Shown: positions 15,905 to 24,335, counted from the stretch's first letter. The stretch is 30,502 nucleotides of DNA from an uncultured Muribaculaceae bacterium (GCA_910587545.1 CAJUMI010000019.1:7492-37993); one strand, 5' to 3'. Notes: a model not told the origin generated them from the sequence alone. Numbers and translations are program-made.

Positions 15905-17527
15905 TTATTGTTTTGAATGATTTGTTTCGTGATACCGGATCGCAGCGTTGATAAAACTGCGGAATATCGGGTTGGGCGACAGCACCGTGCTCGAGTATTC
16001 GGGATGATACTGGGTGCCAATATACCATCGTTTGTCAGGGATTTCGACGACCTCGACCAGGTGGGATTCGGGATTCTCGCCGACACACTGCATGCCGGCT
16101 TGCTCGAAGCGCTCGCGGTAGTCTTCGTTGAATTCGAATCGATGGCGGTGTCGCTCGCTGATCTCGGTCGAGCCGTAGGCCTCGGCCGCACGGCTTCCGG
16201 GACGCAGGCGGCAGTCGAATGCGCCAAGACGCATTGTGCCGCCCATGTTGGAGATCGACTTCTGCTCTTCCATCAGGTCAATGACGTTGTGGGGTGTTCT
16301 GCTGTCCATCTCGGTGGAGTTGGCTCCCTGCAATCCGAGCACGTTGCGCGCGAATTCGATAACCATGCATTGCATGCCGAGGCAGATGCCGAAGGTCGGC
16401 ACATCATGTTCGCGGCACCATTTAAGCGCTGTGAACTTGCCTTCTATACCTCTCTGTCCGAAGCCCGGCGCGATAATTACGCCGTCGAGTCCCGTCAGCT
16501 TGTCGTCGACGTCGCTCTCGTCGAGTTTCTCGGAATGGATATATTTGATCTTGACCTTGTGATCGGCGTAAGTCGCTGCCTGAAACAGAGCTTCGTCGAT
16601 CGACTTGTAGGCATCCTGCAACTCTACGTACTTGCCTACGAGGCCGATCGTCACCGTCTCGGTGGCCTTGTCCATCTTTTCGAGGAAATCGAGCCATGGC
16701 TTCATGTGGGGTTCGCCTTCGGGTGTGGTTCCGGTCTTGTGCAGAACGATGTCGTCGAGATGCTGTTCGTGCATCTTTACGGGTACCTTATATATACTGT
16801 CGACATCGACAGACTGGATCACAGCATCGGCTGAAACGTTGCAGAACAACGCGATCTTCCTGCGCATGTCTTCGGAGATATGCTTCTCGGTTCGTAGTAC
16901 GAGTATATCCGGCTGGATGCCGGCTTCCTGTAGCTGTTTCACCGAGTGCTGGGTGGGTTTGGTCTTCAGTTCCTTTGCGGCTGAGATGTAAGGCACGTAG
17001 GTCAGATGGATACACAGGCTGTTTTCTCCGAGTTCCCATCTGAGCTGTCTGACGCTCTCGAGATAGGGGAGCGACTCGATATCGCCGACAGTGCCGCCGA
17101 TCTCGGTGATTATAAAATCAAAGTTGCCCGTATTGCCGAGTTTTTTGACGTTGCGTTTGATCTCGTCGGTTATGTGAGGCACTATCTGCACGGTCTTGCC
17201 GAGGTAGTCGCCGCGGCGTTCTTTGTCGATGACGCTCTGATATACCCGTCCGGTGGTGATATTGTTGGCTTTTGTGGTCTTGATGTCGGTGAAACGTTCG
17301 TAGTGGCCAAGATCAAGGTCGGCCTCATGGCCGTCGACGGTTACATAACACTCTCCGTGTTCATATGGGTTTAATGTGCCCGGATCTATATTAATGTATG
17401 GGTCGAACTTCTGTATTGTCACCCTATAACCTCGAGCCTTGAGCAGGCATGCCAGTGAAGATGAGATTATGCCTTTGCCTAACGATGACACAACTCCTCC
17501 TGTGACAAAAATGTATTTCGTTTCCAC
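15905..17527 (-). CDS. pyrG: CTP synthase
   Basis: The 540-residue cytoplasmic enzyme makes CTP from UTP, ATP and glutamine. The N-terminal amidoligase domain starts with KYIFVTGGVVSSLGKGI (P-loop) and includes KFDPYINIDPGTLNPYEHGE and TEIGGTVGDIES. The C-terminal class I glutaminase domain has GFGQRG, the nucleophile elbow GICLGMQ with Cys382, and YHPEYSS carrying the His and Glu of the triad. All catalytic parts are present. The start at 17527 gives the standard N-terminus. It is the first gene of the operon with yidC. A TAATTTTG box lies 42 nt upstream. Confidence 0.97.
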   Translation of the reverse strand: METKYIFVTGGVVSSLGKGIISSSLACLLKARGYRVTIQKFDPYINIDPGTLNPYEHGECYVTVDGHEADLDLGHYERFTDIKTTKANNITTGRVYQSVIDKERRGDYLGKTVQIVPHITDEIKRNVKKLGNTGNFDFIITEIGGTVGDIESLPYLESVRQLRWELGENSLCIHLTYVPYISAAKELKTKPTQHSVKQLQEAGIQPDILVLRTEKHISEDMRRKIALFCNVSADAVIQSVDVDSIYKVPVKMHEQHLDDIVLHKTGTTPEGEPHMKPWLDFLEKMDKATETVTIGLVGKYVELQDAYKSIDEALFQAATYADHKVKIKYIHSEKLDESDVDDKLTGLDGVIIAPGFGQRGIEGKFTALKWCREHDVPTFGICLGMQCMVIEFARNVLGLQGANSTEMDSRTPHNVIDLMEEQKSISNMGGTMRLGAFDCRLRPGSRAAEAYGSTEISERHRHRFEFNEDYRERFEQAGMQCVGENPESHLVEVVEIPDKRWYIGTQYHPEYSSTVLSPNPIFRSFINAAIRYHETNHSKQ

Positions 17528-17569
17528 TCTTATAAATATTGAATTATTGTTGTATGGATATTAATCTCG

Positions 17570-17577
17570 CAAAATTA
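17570..17577 (-). promoter_or_regulatory. pyrG -7 box
   Basis: TAATTTTG on the minus strand matches TAnnTTTG, 42 nt before the pyrG ATG. No TTTG is seen at the -33 position. Confidence 0.5.
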
Positions 17578-17746
17578 CGAAAAAAATTCGGATTGTAGTC
17601 TCAGAAATCTGTAATTTGGAGTATGTTTGCAGACATTTTGGCCCTTTTGCGGTCTGTTCCTGTTTCACGCGGTGGCTCTTGTCTGAAGAGGGCCGATGAC
17701 AGACGCGGGGTACGATGCCGCTGTTTGTTGACGGAATGCGTTAAAC

Positions 17747-17814
17747 AAAAAAGAGTTGTCTCACGACAACTCTTTTCCTTAAACCTTTATCTTAATCTAA
17801 TACTATGAAAAACA
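17747..17814 (-). ncRNA. Small-RNA-like element, copy B (inverted)
   Basis: On the minus strand this has the same order as copy A: the A/U-rich 5' half beginning TTTTTCATAGTATTAG, then a 12-bp hairpin (17749-17760 with 17765-17776, loop GTGA) and a T-run. Bases 17748-17817 match 9231-9300 perfectly in opposite orientation. The pair differs only within and just after the promoter box, over about 81 compared positions. It is transcribed towards pyrG but begins and ends within the intergenic region. Confidence 0.6.
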
Positions 17815-17820
17815 CACATA

Positions 17821-17828
17821 CAAATATA
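17821..17828 (-). promoter_or_regulatory. -7 box of small-RNA-like element B
   Basis: TATATTTG on the minus strand stands 13 nt before the conserved CATAG, the same distance as in copy A. The -33 position lacks TTTG. Confidence 0.5.
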
Positions 17829-18085
17829 GATACTTTTTTTGAGTTGCCGGCTATGAGCAGGCCTAATGTTTTATCTGTTTAACACTTTTTTGATATAGGC
17901 GTTTTTCACCTCTTGATTTTATGAATTTTAACACTTGTATGATTCCTTATCGCGGTCTATTGGTTTCGCGGGACCGGTTTGTCGCGACGGAGGTGCGGCG
18001 CTGAACGGAGATATGGGCAGGGAGATGTCTATTATGTCATTTCAGTGCGATGCGTTGAGAAACAGAGAAATTAATTGCTGAAAAA

Positions 18086-18117
18086 TTTGGTGGAATCGCA
18101 AAAAAGTAGTTACTTTG
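18086..18117 (+). promoter_or_regulatory. Promoter of rpmB-rpmG-DUF4295
   Basis: TTTG (18086-18089), exactly 20 nt, then TTACTTTG (18110-18117). The -7 box differs from TAnnTTTG at one position. It implies a leader of about 130 nt before rpmB. Confidence 0.65.
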
Positions 18118-18123
18118 CACTCT

Positions 18124-18253
18124 GTTTTGTGGGAGCTCCATGAAAGCTCGCCGGAAAGATGCACCGGATAGCGATATGAGACTTGCGATGCGACTGCAGA
18201 ACCCGTCAATAAATAAAAGAAAACAAAAAAGATAAACCACCAGTAAAACAGCC
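18124..18253 (+). promoter_or_regulatory. Long leader of the ribosomal-protein operon, with a possible 31-codon upstream frame
   Basis: The leader contains a GAGCT/AGCTC stem near 18133 and CCGG repeats near 18151-18166. An ATG at 18140 opens a 31-residue frame ending in TAA at 18233-18235, 18 nt before rpmB. The predicted peptide is rich in Arg and Lys (MKARRKDAPD at the start, NKRKQKR at the end). Ribosomal-protein leaders often carry autoregulatory structures. This is not a family I recognise. Confidence 0.4.
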
Positions 18254-18517
18254 ATGTCAAAGATTTGTCAAATTACCGGTAAAAAAGCGATGGTTGGCAA
18301 CAACGTGTCGCACTCTAAGCGTCGCACCAAACGCAAGTTTAATGCAAACCTCTTCACAAAGAAATTCTATTGGGTCGAGCAGGGCATCTGGATCAGTCTG
18401 ACTCTTTCAGCTGCCGGTCTCCGCACAATCAACAAACTCGGTCTTGACGCAGCAATCAACAAGGCCTACGATCAGGGTTACTTAAACGATAACGATATTA
18501 AATTCATAGGATTCTAA
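18254..18517 (+). CDS. rpmB: 50S ribosomal protein bL28
   Basis: The 87-residue protein of the large subunit shows the L28 signature MSKICQITGKK followed by GNNVSHSKRRTKRKFNANL and the C-terminal GLRTINKLGLDAAI. It is the first gene of a three-gene operon, with only four bases before rpmG. It lacks zinc-binding cysteine pairs (a single Cys at residue 5), the cysteine-poor form. Confidence 0.97.
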   Translation: MSKICQITGKKAMVGNNVSHSKRRTKRKFNANLFTKKFYWVEQGIWISLTLSAAGLRTINKLGLDAAINKAYDQGYLNDNDIKFIGF

Positions 18518-18521
18518 GAAG

Positions 18522-18710
18522 ATGGCAAAGAAAGCTAAAGGTAATCGTGTGCAGGTCATCCTCGAATGCACCGAACATAAGGCAAGTGGTATGCCCGGCA
18601 CTTCGCGCTACATCACTACCAAAAACCGCAAAAACACTACCGAGAGACTCGAGCTTAAGAAATATAACCCCATCCTTAAGCGTGTAACTGTTCACAAAGA
18701 AATAAAATAA
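18522..18710 (+). CDS. rpmG: 50S ribosomal protein bL33
   Basis: The 62-residue large-subunit protein has the L33 pattern: KGNRVQVILECTEHK, then GTSRYITTKNRKNTTERLELKKYNP and LKRVTVHKE. Only one of the four zinc-binding cysteines of the classic form remains (Cys16), so this is the zinc-free C-minus type. It lies four bases after rpmB and 11 bases before the DUF4295 gene. Confidence 0.97.
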   Translation: MAKKAKGNRVQVILECTEHKASGMPGTSRYITTKNRKNTTERLELKKYNPILKRVTVHKEIK

Positions 18711-18721
18711 GATACTGAGAT

Positions 18722-18871
18722 ATGGCAAAGAAAACCGTCGCATCACTTCAGAAAGGCGAAGGCCGCACCTACAGCAAGGTTATCAAAATGGTCAAGTCAC
18801 CTAAGACAGGCGCATATATCTTCAAAGAAGAAATGATGCCTAACGAAGCAGTTAAAGACGCTCTTAAATAA
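18722..18871 (+). CDS. DUF4295 protein, probable Bacteroidota ribosomal protein
   Basis: The 49-residue basic protein begins MAKKTVASLQKGEGRTYSKV and ends in EEMMPNEAVKDALK. It is the typical third gene after rpmB and rpmG in Bacteroidota and matches the DUF4295 family. From memory, a protein of this family was identified in the Flavobacterium ribosome structure as bL38. I state that as recollection. Tight linkage with two ribosomal-protein genes and a shared promoter support a ribosomal role. A strong terminator follows after about 35 bases. Confidence 0.9.
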   Translation: MAKKTVASLQKGEGRTYSKVIKMVKSPKTGAYIFKEEMMPNEAVKDALK

Positions 18872-18905
18872 TCATTCACGTCTCTTACGACTTTACAGTA
18901 TAATC

Positions 18906-18946
18906 AGTCTGCCGTCATGCCATGCATCGACGGCAGACTTGTTTTT
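18906..18946 (+). terminator. Terminator of the rpmB operon
   Basis: An 11-bp perfect stem (AGTCTGCCGTC with GACGGCAGACT), a 12-nt loop and a T-rich tail (TGTTTTT) make a classical intrinsic terminator. Confidence 0.9.
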
Positions 18947-18971
18947 ATACTATTGAAAAACCATTTCAGTC

Positions 18972-19013
18972 AATCGGCATCCGTTCGGCTCTTTCGACTC
19001 GCGGATGCCGATT
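18972..19013 (+). terminator. Second hairpin before the PBP1A gene
   Basis: A 12-bp perfect stem (AATCGGCATCCG with CGGATGCCGATT) and an 18-nt loop lie 32 bases after the first terminator, followed by TTGATTAG. It may be a back-up terminator. On the minus strand no gene needs it. Confidence 0.6.
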
Positions 19014-19040
19014 TTGATTAGATGCGCAGTTTCTAATTTT

Positions 19041-19072
19041 ATTGCATAGGACGAAGATATGATGTATCTTTG
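19041..19072 (+). promoter_or_regulatory. Promoter of the PBP1A gene
   Basis: ATTG (19041-19044, one mismatch to TTTG), 20 nt, then a perfect TATCTTTG (19065-19072), 21 nt before the ATG at 19094. Confidence 0.65.
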
Positions 19073-19093
19073 TAAATCAAATCATAACCTCTT

Positions 19094-21469
19094 ATGGCAA
19101 TCAAGACTGAAAATACTCCCAAGGCTTCAGGCCGAGCAAAAAAGATAGTCAAATGGCTGTGGATCTTGTTTGCGGCGATTGTCGTGTTTGTCACGGCTTT
19201 TTTCATAATGGCTTACAATGGCCTTATCGGCTATATGCCTCCGATCGAAGATCTCAAGAACCCTCAGGATAAATTCGCTTCGGTCATCTACAGTTCCGAC
19301 GGTGTCGAGCTGGGGCGTTATTTCCGCAATACGGGCAATCGCGTCTACGCCGACTTCGATGAAATTTCTCCCGCAGTGGTCGACGCTCTGATCGCCACGG
19401 AGGATGCCCGTTTCGAGGAGCATTCGGGCATAGACGTCCGCGCGTTGATACGCGTCGCGTTCAAGACGGTGCTGATGGGGCAGCGAAACGCCGGCGGCGG
19501 TTCGACCATCACGCAGCAGCTCGCAAAGCAGCTATATACGCCGCCGTCCGACGGCATGTTATCACGTGCCGTCCAAAAGCCCATCGAATGGATGATAGCC
19601 ATCAAACTCGAGCGTTTCTACTCCAAGGAAGAGATACTCAAGATGTATCTCAACCAGTTTGACTTCCTCTACAACGCCGTCGGCATCAAATCTGCCGCCA
19701 AAGTATATTTCAACAAGTCTGCCGCCGATCTCAATATCCCCGAGGCCGCCACGCTCATCGGCATGGTCAAGAATCCGTCATACTTCAATCCGGTCAGACA
19801 CCCCGAGCGGGCACTCGCGCGCCGCAACGTCGTTCTCGACCAGATGCGCAAAGCCGACATGATCACTCCGGCCGAATATGAATCGCTCGCCGCTACTCCG
19901 CTCGAACTTGATTTCCATAGGGTTGACCACAAAGAAGGTCTTGCTCCATATTTCCGCGAGGAGTTACGCCGCTATCTGACGGCCAAGCGCCCGGTGCGTT
20001 CGGCCTATCCGTCGTGGGATCAGCAGAGATTTGTCGACGATTCCATTGCCTGGGCCAATAATCCCCTCTATGGCTGGGTGGAGAAAAATCCGCGTCCCGA
20101 CGGTACCAAATACGACATCTACAACGACGGACTCAAGATCTATTCTACTATAGATTCTCGCATGCAGGCTTATGCCGAGCAGGCTGTCAACGAGCATATG
20201 CGTTTCCTTCAGAAAGAATTCTTCAAAGAAAAACGCAATTCCCCGACTGCTCCCTATACCTCAAATCCCGCCGAACTCAATGCTGCAACCCGCAAGAAAC
20301 TTATTGATACCGCGATACGTCAGAGCGAGCGTAGCCGGGTAGGGCGTCTGTCAGGCCTGTCGGAAGAGGAGATCCGCGCACAGTTTGACGAGCCCTTCGA
20401 GATGACGGTTTTCAGCTATGACGGACCGGTCGACACAGTCATGACACCTCTTGATTCTATCCTCTACACCAAAAGCTATCTGCGCACCGGCTTCATGTCG
20501 ATGGATCCGCGCACAGGCTATGTGAAAGCTTATGTCGGAGGCCCCGACTTCCGTTTCTTCCAATACGATATGGTCTCGACCGGCCGCCGTCAAGTGGGAT
20601 CGACCGTGAAACCGTTTCTCTATACTTATGCGATGGAGTCTGACTTCACGCCCTGCGATGAAATGCTCAACGAGCAGCCGACATTTCTCGACGAGAACGG
20701 CCGTCCGTGGTCGCCCCACAACACCGGCAAGTCGCGCGTCGGCGAGATGGTCGATCTGCGGTGGGCGCTCACCAATTCCAACAACTGGATATCAGCTCGC
20801 CTCATGGCCCAGTTGAGCCCGGCCGAGCTTGTCAAGCGCATGCACAGCTACGGTATCACCAATTCATTGCCGGCCGTGCTCTCGCTCTGTCTTGGCCCCT
20901 GCGAGGTGTCTGTCAAGGAGATGGTTACAGCCTACAGCGCATTCGCCAACAAAGGCATGCGTGCCGATCCGATCTTTGTTACAGCGATAGCCGATTCCAA
21001 CGGCAACATCATTTCGGAGTTCACCCCATCTCAGACCGAAGTCATCACCGAGGACGGATACTATAAGATATTGTCGATGCTGCTAAATGTCGTCGACAGC
21101 GGTACGGGCAACCGTCTGCGCCGCGCGCCTTACAATCTGACAGCCCAGATCGGCGGCAAGACCGGTACGACCAATTCCAATTCCGACGGCTGGTTTATGA
21201 GTTTCACGCCAGATCTTGTGTCCGGGGCATGGGTAGGCGGCGAAGAACGATATATACACTTCAACAGCAACGCCAACGGTCAGGGTGCGGCAATGGCGTT
21301 GCCGATTTTCGGCAAATACATGACGAAGGTCTATGCTGATACCTCTTTGCCTTATAGTCAGACGACGCGCTTCGAATTTCCCGCCGGTCTCGACCTCTGT
21401 GGCGGCAGCGGCTACTTTGTAGAAGAAAAGGAAGAAGTCGAGGAAGGCATTTCCGGAGCATTTGACTGA
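19094..21469 (+). CDS. Class A penicillin-binding protein (PBP1A-like)
   Basis: The 791-residue bifunctional enzyme polymerises and cross-links peptidoglycan at the outer face of the inner membrane. A membrane anchor (WLWILFAAIVVFVTAFFIMA, about 24-43) is followed by a GT51 transglycosylase with EDARFEEHSGID (Glu103), GGGSTITQQLAKQLY and MYLNQFDFLYNAVGIKSAA. The transpeptidase domain carries GSTVKPF (nucleophile Ser503, Lys506), SNN at 562-564 and KTGTTNS starting at Lys689. All catalytic motifs are intact. The acidic C-terminus (VEEKEEVEEG) is short. A FAD/Fe-S enzyme follows ten bases after the stop, so they probably share a transcript. Confidence 0.95.
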   Translation: MAIKTENTPKASGRAKKIVKWLWILFAAIVVFVTAFFIMAYNGLIGYMPPIEDLKNPQDKFASVIYSSDGVELGRYFRNTGNRVYADFDEISPAVVDALIATEDARFEEHSGIDVRALIRVAFKTVLMGQRNAGGGSTITQQLAKQLYTPPSDGMLSRAVQKPIEWMIAIKLERFYSKEEILKMYLNQFDFLYNAVGIKSAAKVYFNKSAADLNIPEAATLIGMVKNPSYFNPVRHPERALARRNVVLDQMRKADMITPAEYESLAATPLELDFHRVDHKEGLAPYFREELRRYLTAKRPVRSAYPSWDQQRFVDDSIAWANNPLYGWVEKNPRPDGTKYDIYNDGLKIYSTIDSRMQAYAEQAVNEHMRFLQKEFFKEKRNSPTAPYTSNPAELNAATRKKLIDTAIRQSERSRVGRLSGLSEEEIRAQFDEPFEMTVFSYDGPVDTVMTPLDSILYTKSYLRTGFMSMDPRTGYVKAYVGGPDFRFFQYDMVSTGRRQVGSTVKPFLYTYAMESDFTPCDEMLNEQPTFLDENGRPWSPHNTGKSRVGEMVDLRWALTNSNNWISARLMAQLSPAELVKRMHSYGITNSLPAVLSLCLGPCEVSVKEMVTAYSAFANKGMRADPIFVTAIADSNGNIISEFTPSQTEVITEDGYYKILSMLLNVVDSGTGNRLRRAPYNLTAQIGGKTGTTNSNSDGWFMSFTPDLVSGAWVGGEERYIHFNSNANGQGAAMALPIFGKYMTKVYADTSLPYSQTTRFEFPAGLDLCGGSGYFVEEKEEVEEGISGAFD

Positions 21470-21479
21470 CGGATTAACG

Positions 21480-24290
21480 ATGACTGATAAAATGGATGCC
21501 AATTACAATTCTTTCCTCGATGATATAAGGTCGTTTGTCGACAGCCGGCGCATCTATACTGATGATCTGCGTCTGCTCGCCTGGGGCACGGACGCGGGTT
21601 TTTACCGCTTGCTGCCCAAAATAGTGATAAGATCAGACAACGAGGCGGAGGTGTCGAAACTTCTTGCCGCTGCGTCGCGCCACGGGCTGCCGGTCACGTT
21701 TCGTGCGGCGGGAACAAGTCTGTCGGGTCAGTCGGTTACAGATTCCATACTTATTGTCGCGGGCAAGAACTGGGAGAATTACAGTATCTCCGATGATGGT
21801 CTGAAGGCAACTTTCGCTCCCGGGATAATCGGCATGAGAGCCAACGAACTGCTGCGCCCTTATGGCAGGACCTTCGGTCCCGATCCGGCCTCCAGACGGT
21901 CGGCCATGATAGGCGGTATTGTGATGAACAATGCCTCGGGCATGAGTTGCGGTGTTCACGCCAACAGCGACCGTGTGCTCGAGTCCATCCGTATAATTCT
22001 CGCCGACGGAACGATTCTTGATACCGCCGACATCAGTTCACGCATCGCCTTCGCCGAGAGCCACAGGGAGATCATCGACGAGATTGCTGCCATCCGCGAC
22101 GAGATCAAGGCTGACAAGGAGCTGAGTGGCCGTATTGCATATAAGTACTCCATAAAGAATGTCACAGGCCTGAACATCCGTCCGTTCATCACTTTCGACG
22201 ATCCGATCGACATCATCGCCCACATGATGGTCGGCAGCGAAGGGACATTGGCTTTCATGAGTTCGGTGACTGTCAACACATCGCATCTTTATCCTTTCGG
22301 GGCTTCGGCCATGCTTTATTTCGACGATATGGCCGAGGCTTGCCGCGCGGTTGTGGCCATGCGTAGGAGTGCTTCGCTCTACAGCTGTGAGATGCTCGAC
22401 AGCAAGTCGCTCGCGTCGGTCGGTGACGACACCGGTGAAGGCCTGACAGCTCTGTTGCTTGAAACACGTGCCGACAGCCGGGACGCGCTTGACGCCAGCA
22501 TTGCCCGCGTTACGGAGGTTTTGAAGTCTTTCAGACTCTTCAAGGATGCTCACTTTTCATCGGACCCTGAGGAAACATCGCGGTGGTGGAACATCCGTTC
22601 AGGCGTATTTCCGGCAGTCGGCGGCACACGTCAGCTCGGCACAACGGCTCTGATCGAGGATATCGCTTTCCATATCGATGACCTGCCCGAAGCAACAGTC
22701 GCGCTCGAAAAGACGCTGCGCGACTGCGGCTATGACGATGCATGCATCTACGGCCATGCTCTCGAAGGCAACTATCATTTCGTCATCGCACAGTCGTTTG
22801 ATACTCAGGCGGAGATCGACCGTTACCGCCATCTTATGGAAGAGATCGAGAGGCTTGTGGTCGACCGTTTCGACGGCTCGCTCAAGGCAGAGCACGGCAC
22901 CGGCCGCAACATGGCTCCCTTCGTGCGCAAAGAGTGGGGCGACAAGGCCTGGAAAATCATGTGGCGCATAAAGAAGGTTTTTGACCCCGGGAACATCCTC
23001 AATCCCGGAGTGATTTTCAACGACGATCCCGAGTGCTATATCAAAGATCTAAAGACACTTCCGCTGACTGACAGCGCTGTCGACCGCTGTATCGAGTGCG
23101 GTTTCTGCGAGGTGAACTGTGTGAGTTGCGGGCTGACTCTTTCGGCCCGTCAGCGGATCGTCGTCCGAAGGGAGATCTCACGCCTGTCGGCAAGCGGTGA
23201 CGATAACGCCCGCCGCGAGCGTCTTGAAAAGGACTACAGGTATTACGGCGACGAGACCTGCGCCGGCGACGGACTGTGTAGCACCTCATGTCCGATGGGG
23301 ATCAATACTGCCGATCTCACTCACCGTCTGCGGCACACCCGAGTGTCGCGCGACGCTGCCTTACAGAGCATGGGCGAATGGTGCGCGCGTCATATTGGCA
23401 GTGTAGAAAGCGGTCTTCGACTGTTGCTCGGGGCTGCTTCTGCTACCCGCAGTGTCATAGGCGACAGCGCGGTCGGCACTGTCGGCCGCGGTCTGCATAA
23501 GATCGGTGTGCCGCTGTGGACTCCGGCTCTTCCGGGACCTTATCGTTTCAAGAATCCTGCCGACCGCATCGTAAAGCAGCGCAAGGTTGTTTATTTTCCC
23601 TCATGTATCAACCGCACTATGGGTGTGACACCTGACAAGACCGGAGATAAGCGTCCGCTTGTCGAGGTGATGACCTCGCTCTGTGAGAAGGCAGGTTATC
23701 AGGTGATCTTTCCCGAGAACATGGACAGCCTGTGCTGCGGCATGATATGGGAGAGCAAAGGCATGCCCGACATCGCCGACCGTAAGACAGCCGAACTTGA
23801 GGCTGCTCTGCTCAAGGCATCAGAGGACGGCCGGTATCCCGTGCTTTGTGATCAGAGTCCGTGTCTCCACCGTATGCGTCTCCACATCAAGGCTCTCAAA
23901 CTCTATGAACCGGCAGAGTTCATTTATGACTACCTCGTCCCTCATCTCTTCTTCGAGAAAGAAGACATATCGGTGGCGATCCATGTCACCTGCTCGTCAA
24001 GGCTGATGGGGCTGGCCGACAAGATTGTATCGCTGGCGTCGCTGTGCGCTACGTCGGTTACCGTGCCCGCTGAGGTGGGCTGTTGCGGTTTTGCCGGCGA
24101 CAAAGGGTTTACCGTTCCCGAGCTCAACAGGTGGGGCTTGCGCAAATTGCGTCCCGAACTCGAGGCTGCCGGGGTTACCGAAGGCTTCTCCAATTCGCGG
24201 ACATGCGAGATCGGACTGACGACCAACAGCGGAGTTCCCTACAGGTCGATAGCCTACCTCGTCGACCGATGTACAAAACCAAAAAAATAA
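21480..24290 (+). CDS. FAD-linked oxidase fused to Fe-S/CCG domains, D-lactate dehydrogenase-like
   Basis: From the ATG at 21480 (another at 21462 overlaps PBP1A) the protein has 936 residues. The N-terminal PCMH-type FAD domain shows TFRAAGTSLSGQS, GRTFGPDPASR and IGGIVMNNASGMSCG. The FAD-oxidase C-terminal domain has YGHALEGNYHF and LKAEHGTGRNMAPF. A ferredoxin-like segment starts at Cys537 (CIECGFCEVNC, later CAGDGLCSTSCPMG). Two CCG heterodisulfide-reductase-type repeats follow (CCGMIWESKG at 752, GCCGFAGDKG near 868). This fused layout, glycolate-oxidase D plus F in one chain, is used by D-lactate or D-2-hydroxyacid dehydrogenases that pass electrons to quinones. D-lactate is the likeliest substrate, by family and by neighbours, but not proven. 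Confidence 0.88.
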   Translation: MTDKMDANYNSFLDDIRSFVDSRRIYTDDLRLLAWGTDAGFYRLLPKIVIRSDNEAEVSKLLAAASRHGLPVTFRAAGTSLSGQSVTDSILIVAGKNWENYSISDDGLKATFAPGIIGMRANELLRPYGRTFGPDPASRRSAMIGGIVMNNASGMSCGVHANSDRVLESIRIILADGTILDTADISSRIAFAESHREIIDEIAAIRDEIKADKELSGRIAYKYSIKNVTGLNIRPFITFDDPIDIIAHMMVGSEGTLAFMSSVTVNTSHLYPFGASAMLYFDDMAEACRAVVAMRRSASLYSCEMLDSKSLASVGDDTGEGLTALLLETRADSRDALDASIARVTEVLKSFRLFKDAHFSSDPEETSRWWNIRSGVFPAVGGTRQLGTTALIEDIAFHIDDLPEATVALEKTLRDCGYDDACIYGHALEGNYHFVIAQSFDTQAEIDRYRHLMEEIERLVVDRFDGSLKAEHGTGRNMAPFVRKEWGDKAWKIMWRIKKVFDPGNILNPGVIFNDDPECYIKDLKTLPLTDSAVDRCIECGFCEVNCVSCGLTLSARQRIVVRREISRLSASGDDNARRERLEKDYRYYGDETCAGDGLCSTSCPMGINTADLTHRLRHTRVSRDAALQSMGEWCARHIGSVESGLRLLLGAASATRSVIGDSAVGTVGRGLHKIGVPLWTPALPGPYRFKNPADRIVKQRKVVYFPSCINRTMGVTPDKTGDKRPLVEVMTSLCEKAGYQVIFPENMDSLCCGMIWESKGMPDIADRKTAELEAALLKASEDGRYPVLCDQSPCLHRMRLHIKALKLYEPAEFIYDYLVPHLFFEKEDISVAIHVTCSSRLMGLADKIVSLASLCATSVTVPAEVGCCGFAGDKGFTVPELNRWGLRKLRPELEAAGVTEGFSNSRTCEIGLTTNSGVPYRSIAYLVDRCTKPKK

Positions 24291-24335
24291 TAATAAGAAA
24301 TTATAATAACAAATCATAAAACCAATAAAACACAA
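24291..24335 (+). promoter_or_regulatory. A-rich spacer before the NagX/MurT-like gene
   Basis: The 45 bases are almost only A and T with a few C, typical of Bacteroidetes translation-initiation regions where A-rich sequence replaces a Shine-Dalgarno. No -7 box is seen, so the downstream pair is probably cotranscribed with the oxidase. Confidence 0.4.

Larger units (their letters stand above)
17578..18085. other. Intergenic region between pyrG and rpmB
   Basis: Apart from the minus-strand small-RNA-like element (17747-17828) I see no gene here. The short open frames on both strands lack family resemblance, and the one at 17623-17808 runs through the RNA element. The stretch 17833-17930 is T-rich. 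The stretch 17950-18060 is GC-rich without a clear hairpin. Confidence 0.6.

Noticed and set aside
15917..16834. 305-codon open frame antisense to pyrG
   Set aside because: It lies entirely within a certain CTP synthase gene, has no recognisable domain, and long antisense frames are expected from the codon bias of this genome.
17623..17808. 61-codon plus-strand frame between pyrG and rpmB
   Set aside because: Its 3' half is the reverse strand of small-RNA element B, and the Cys/Arg-rich product resembles nothing.
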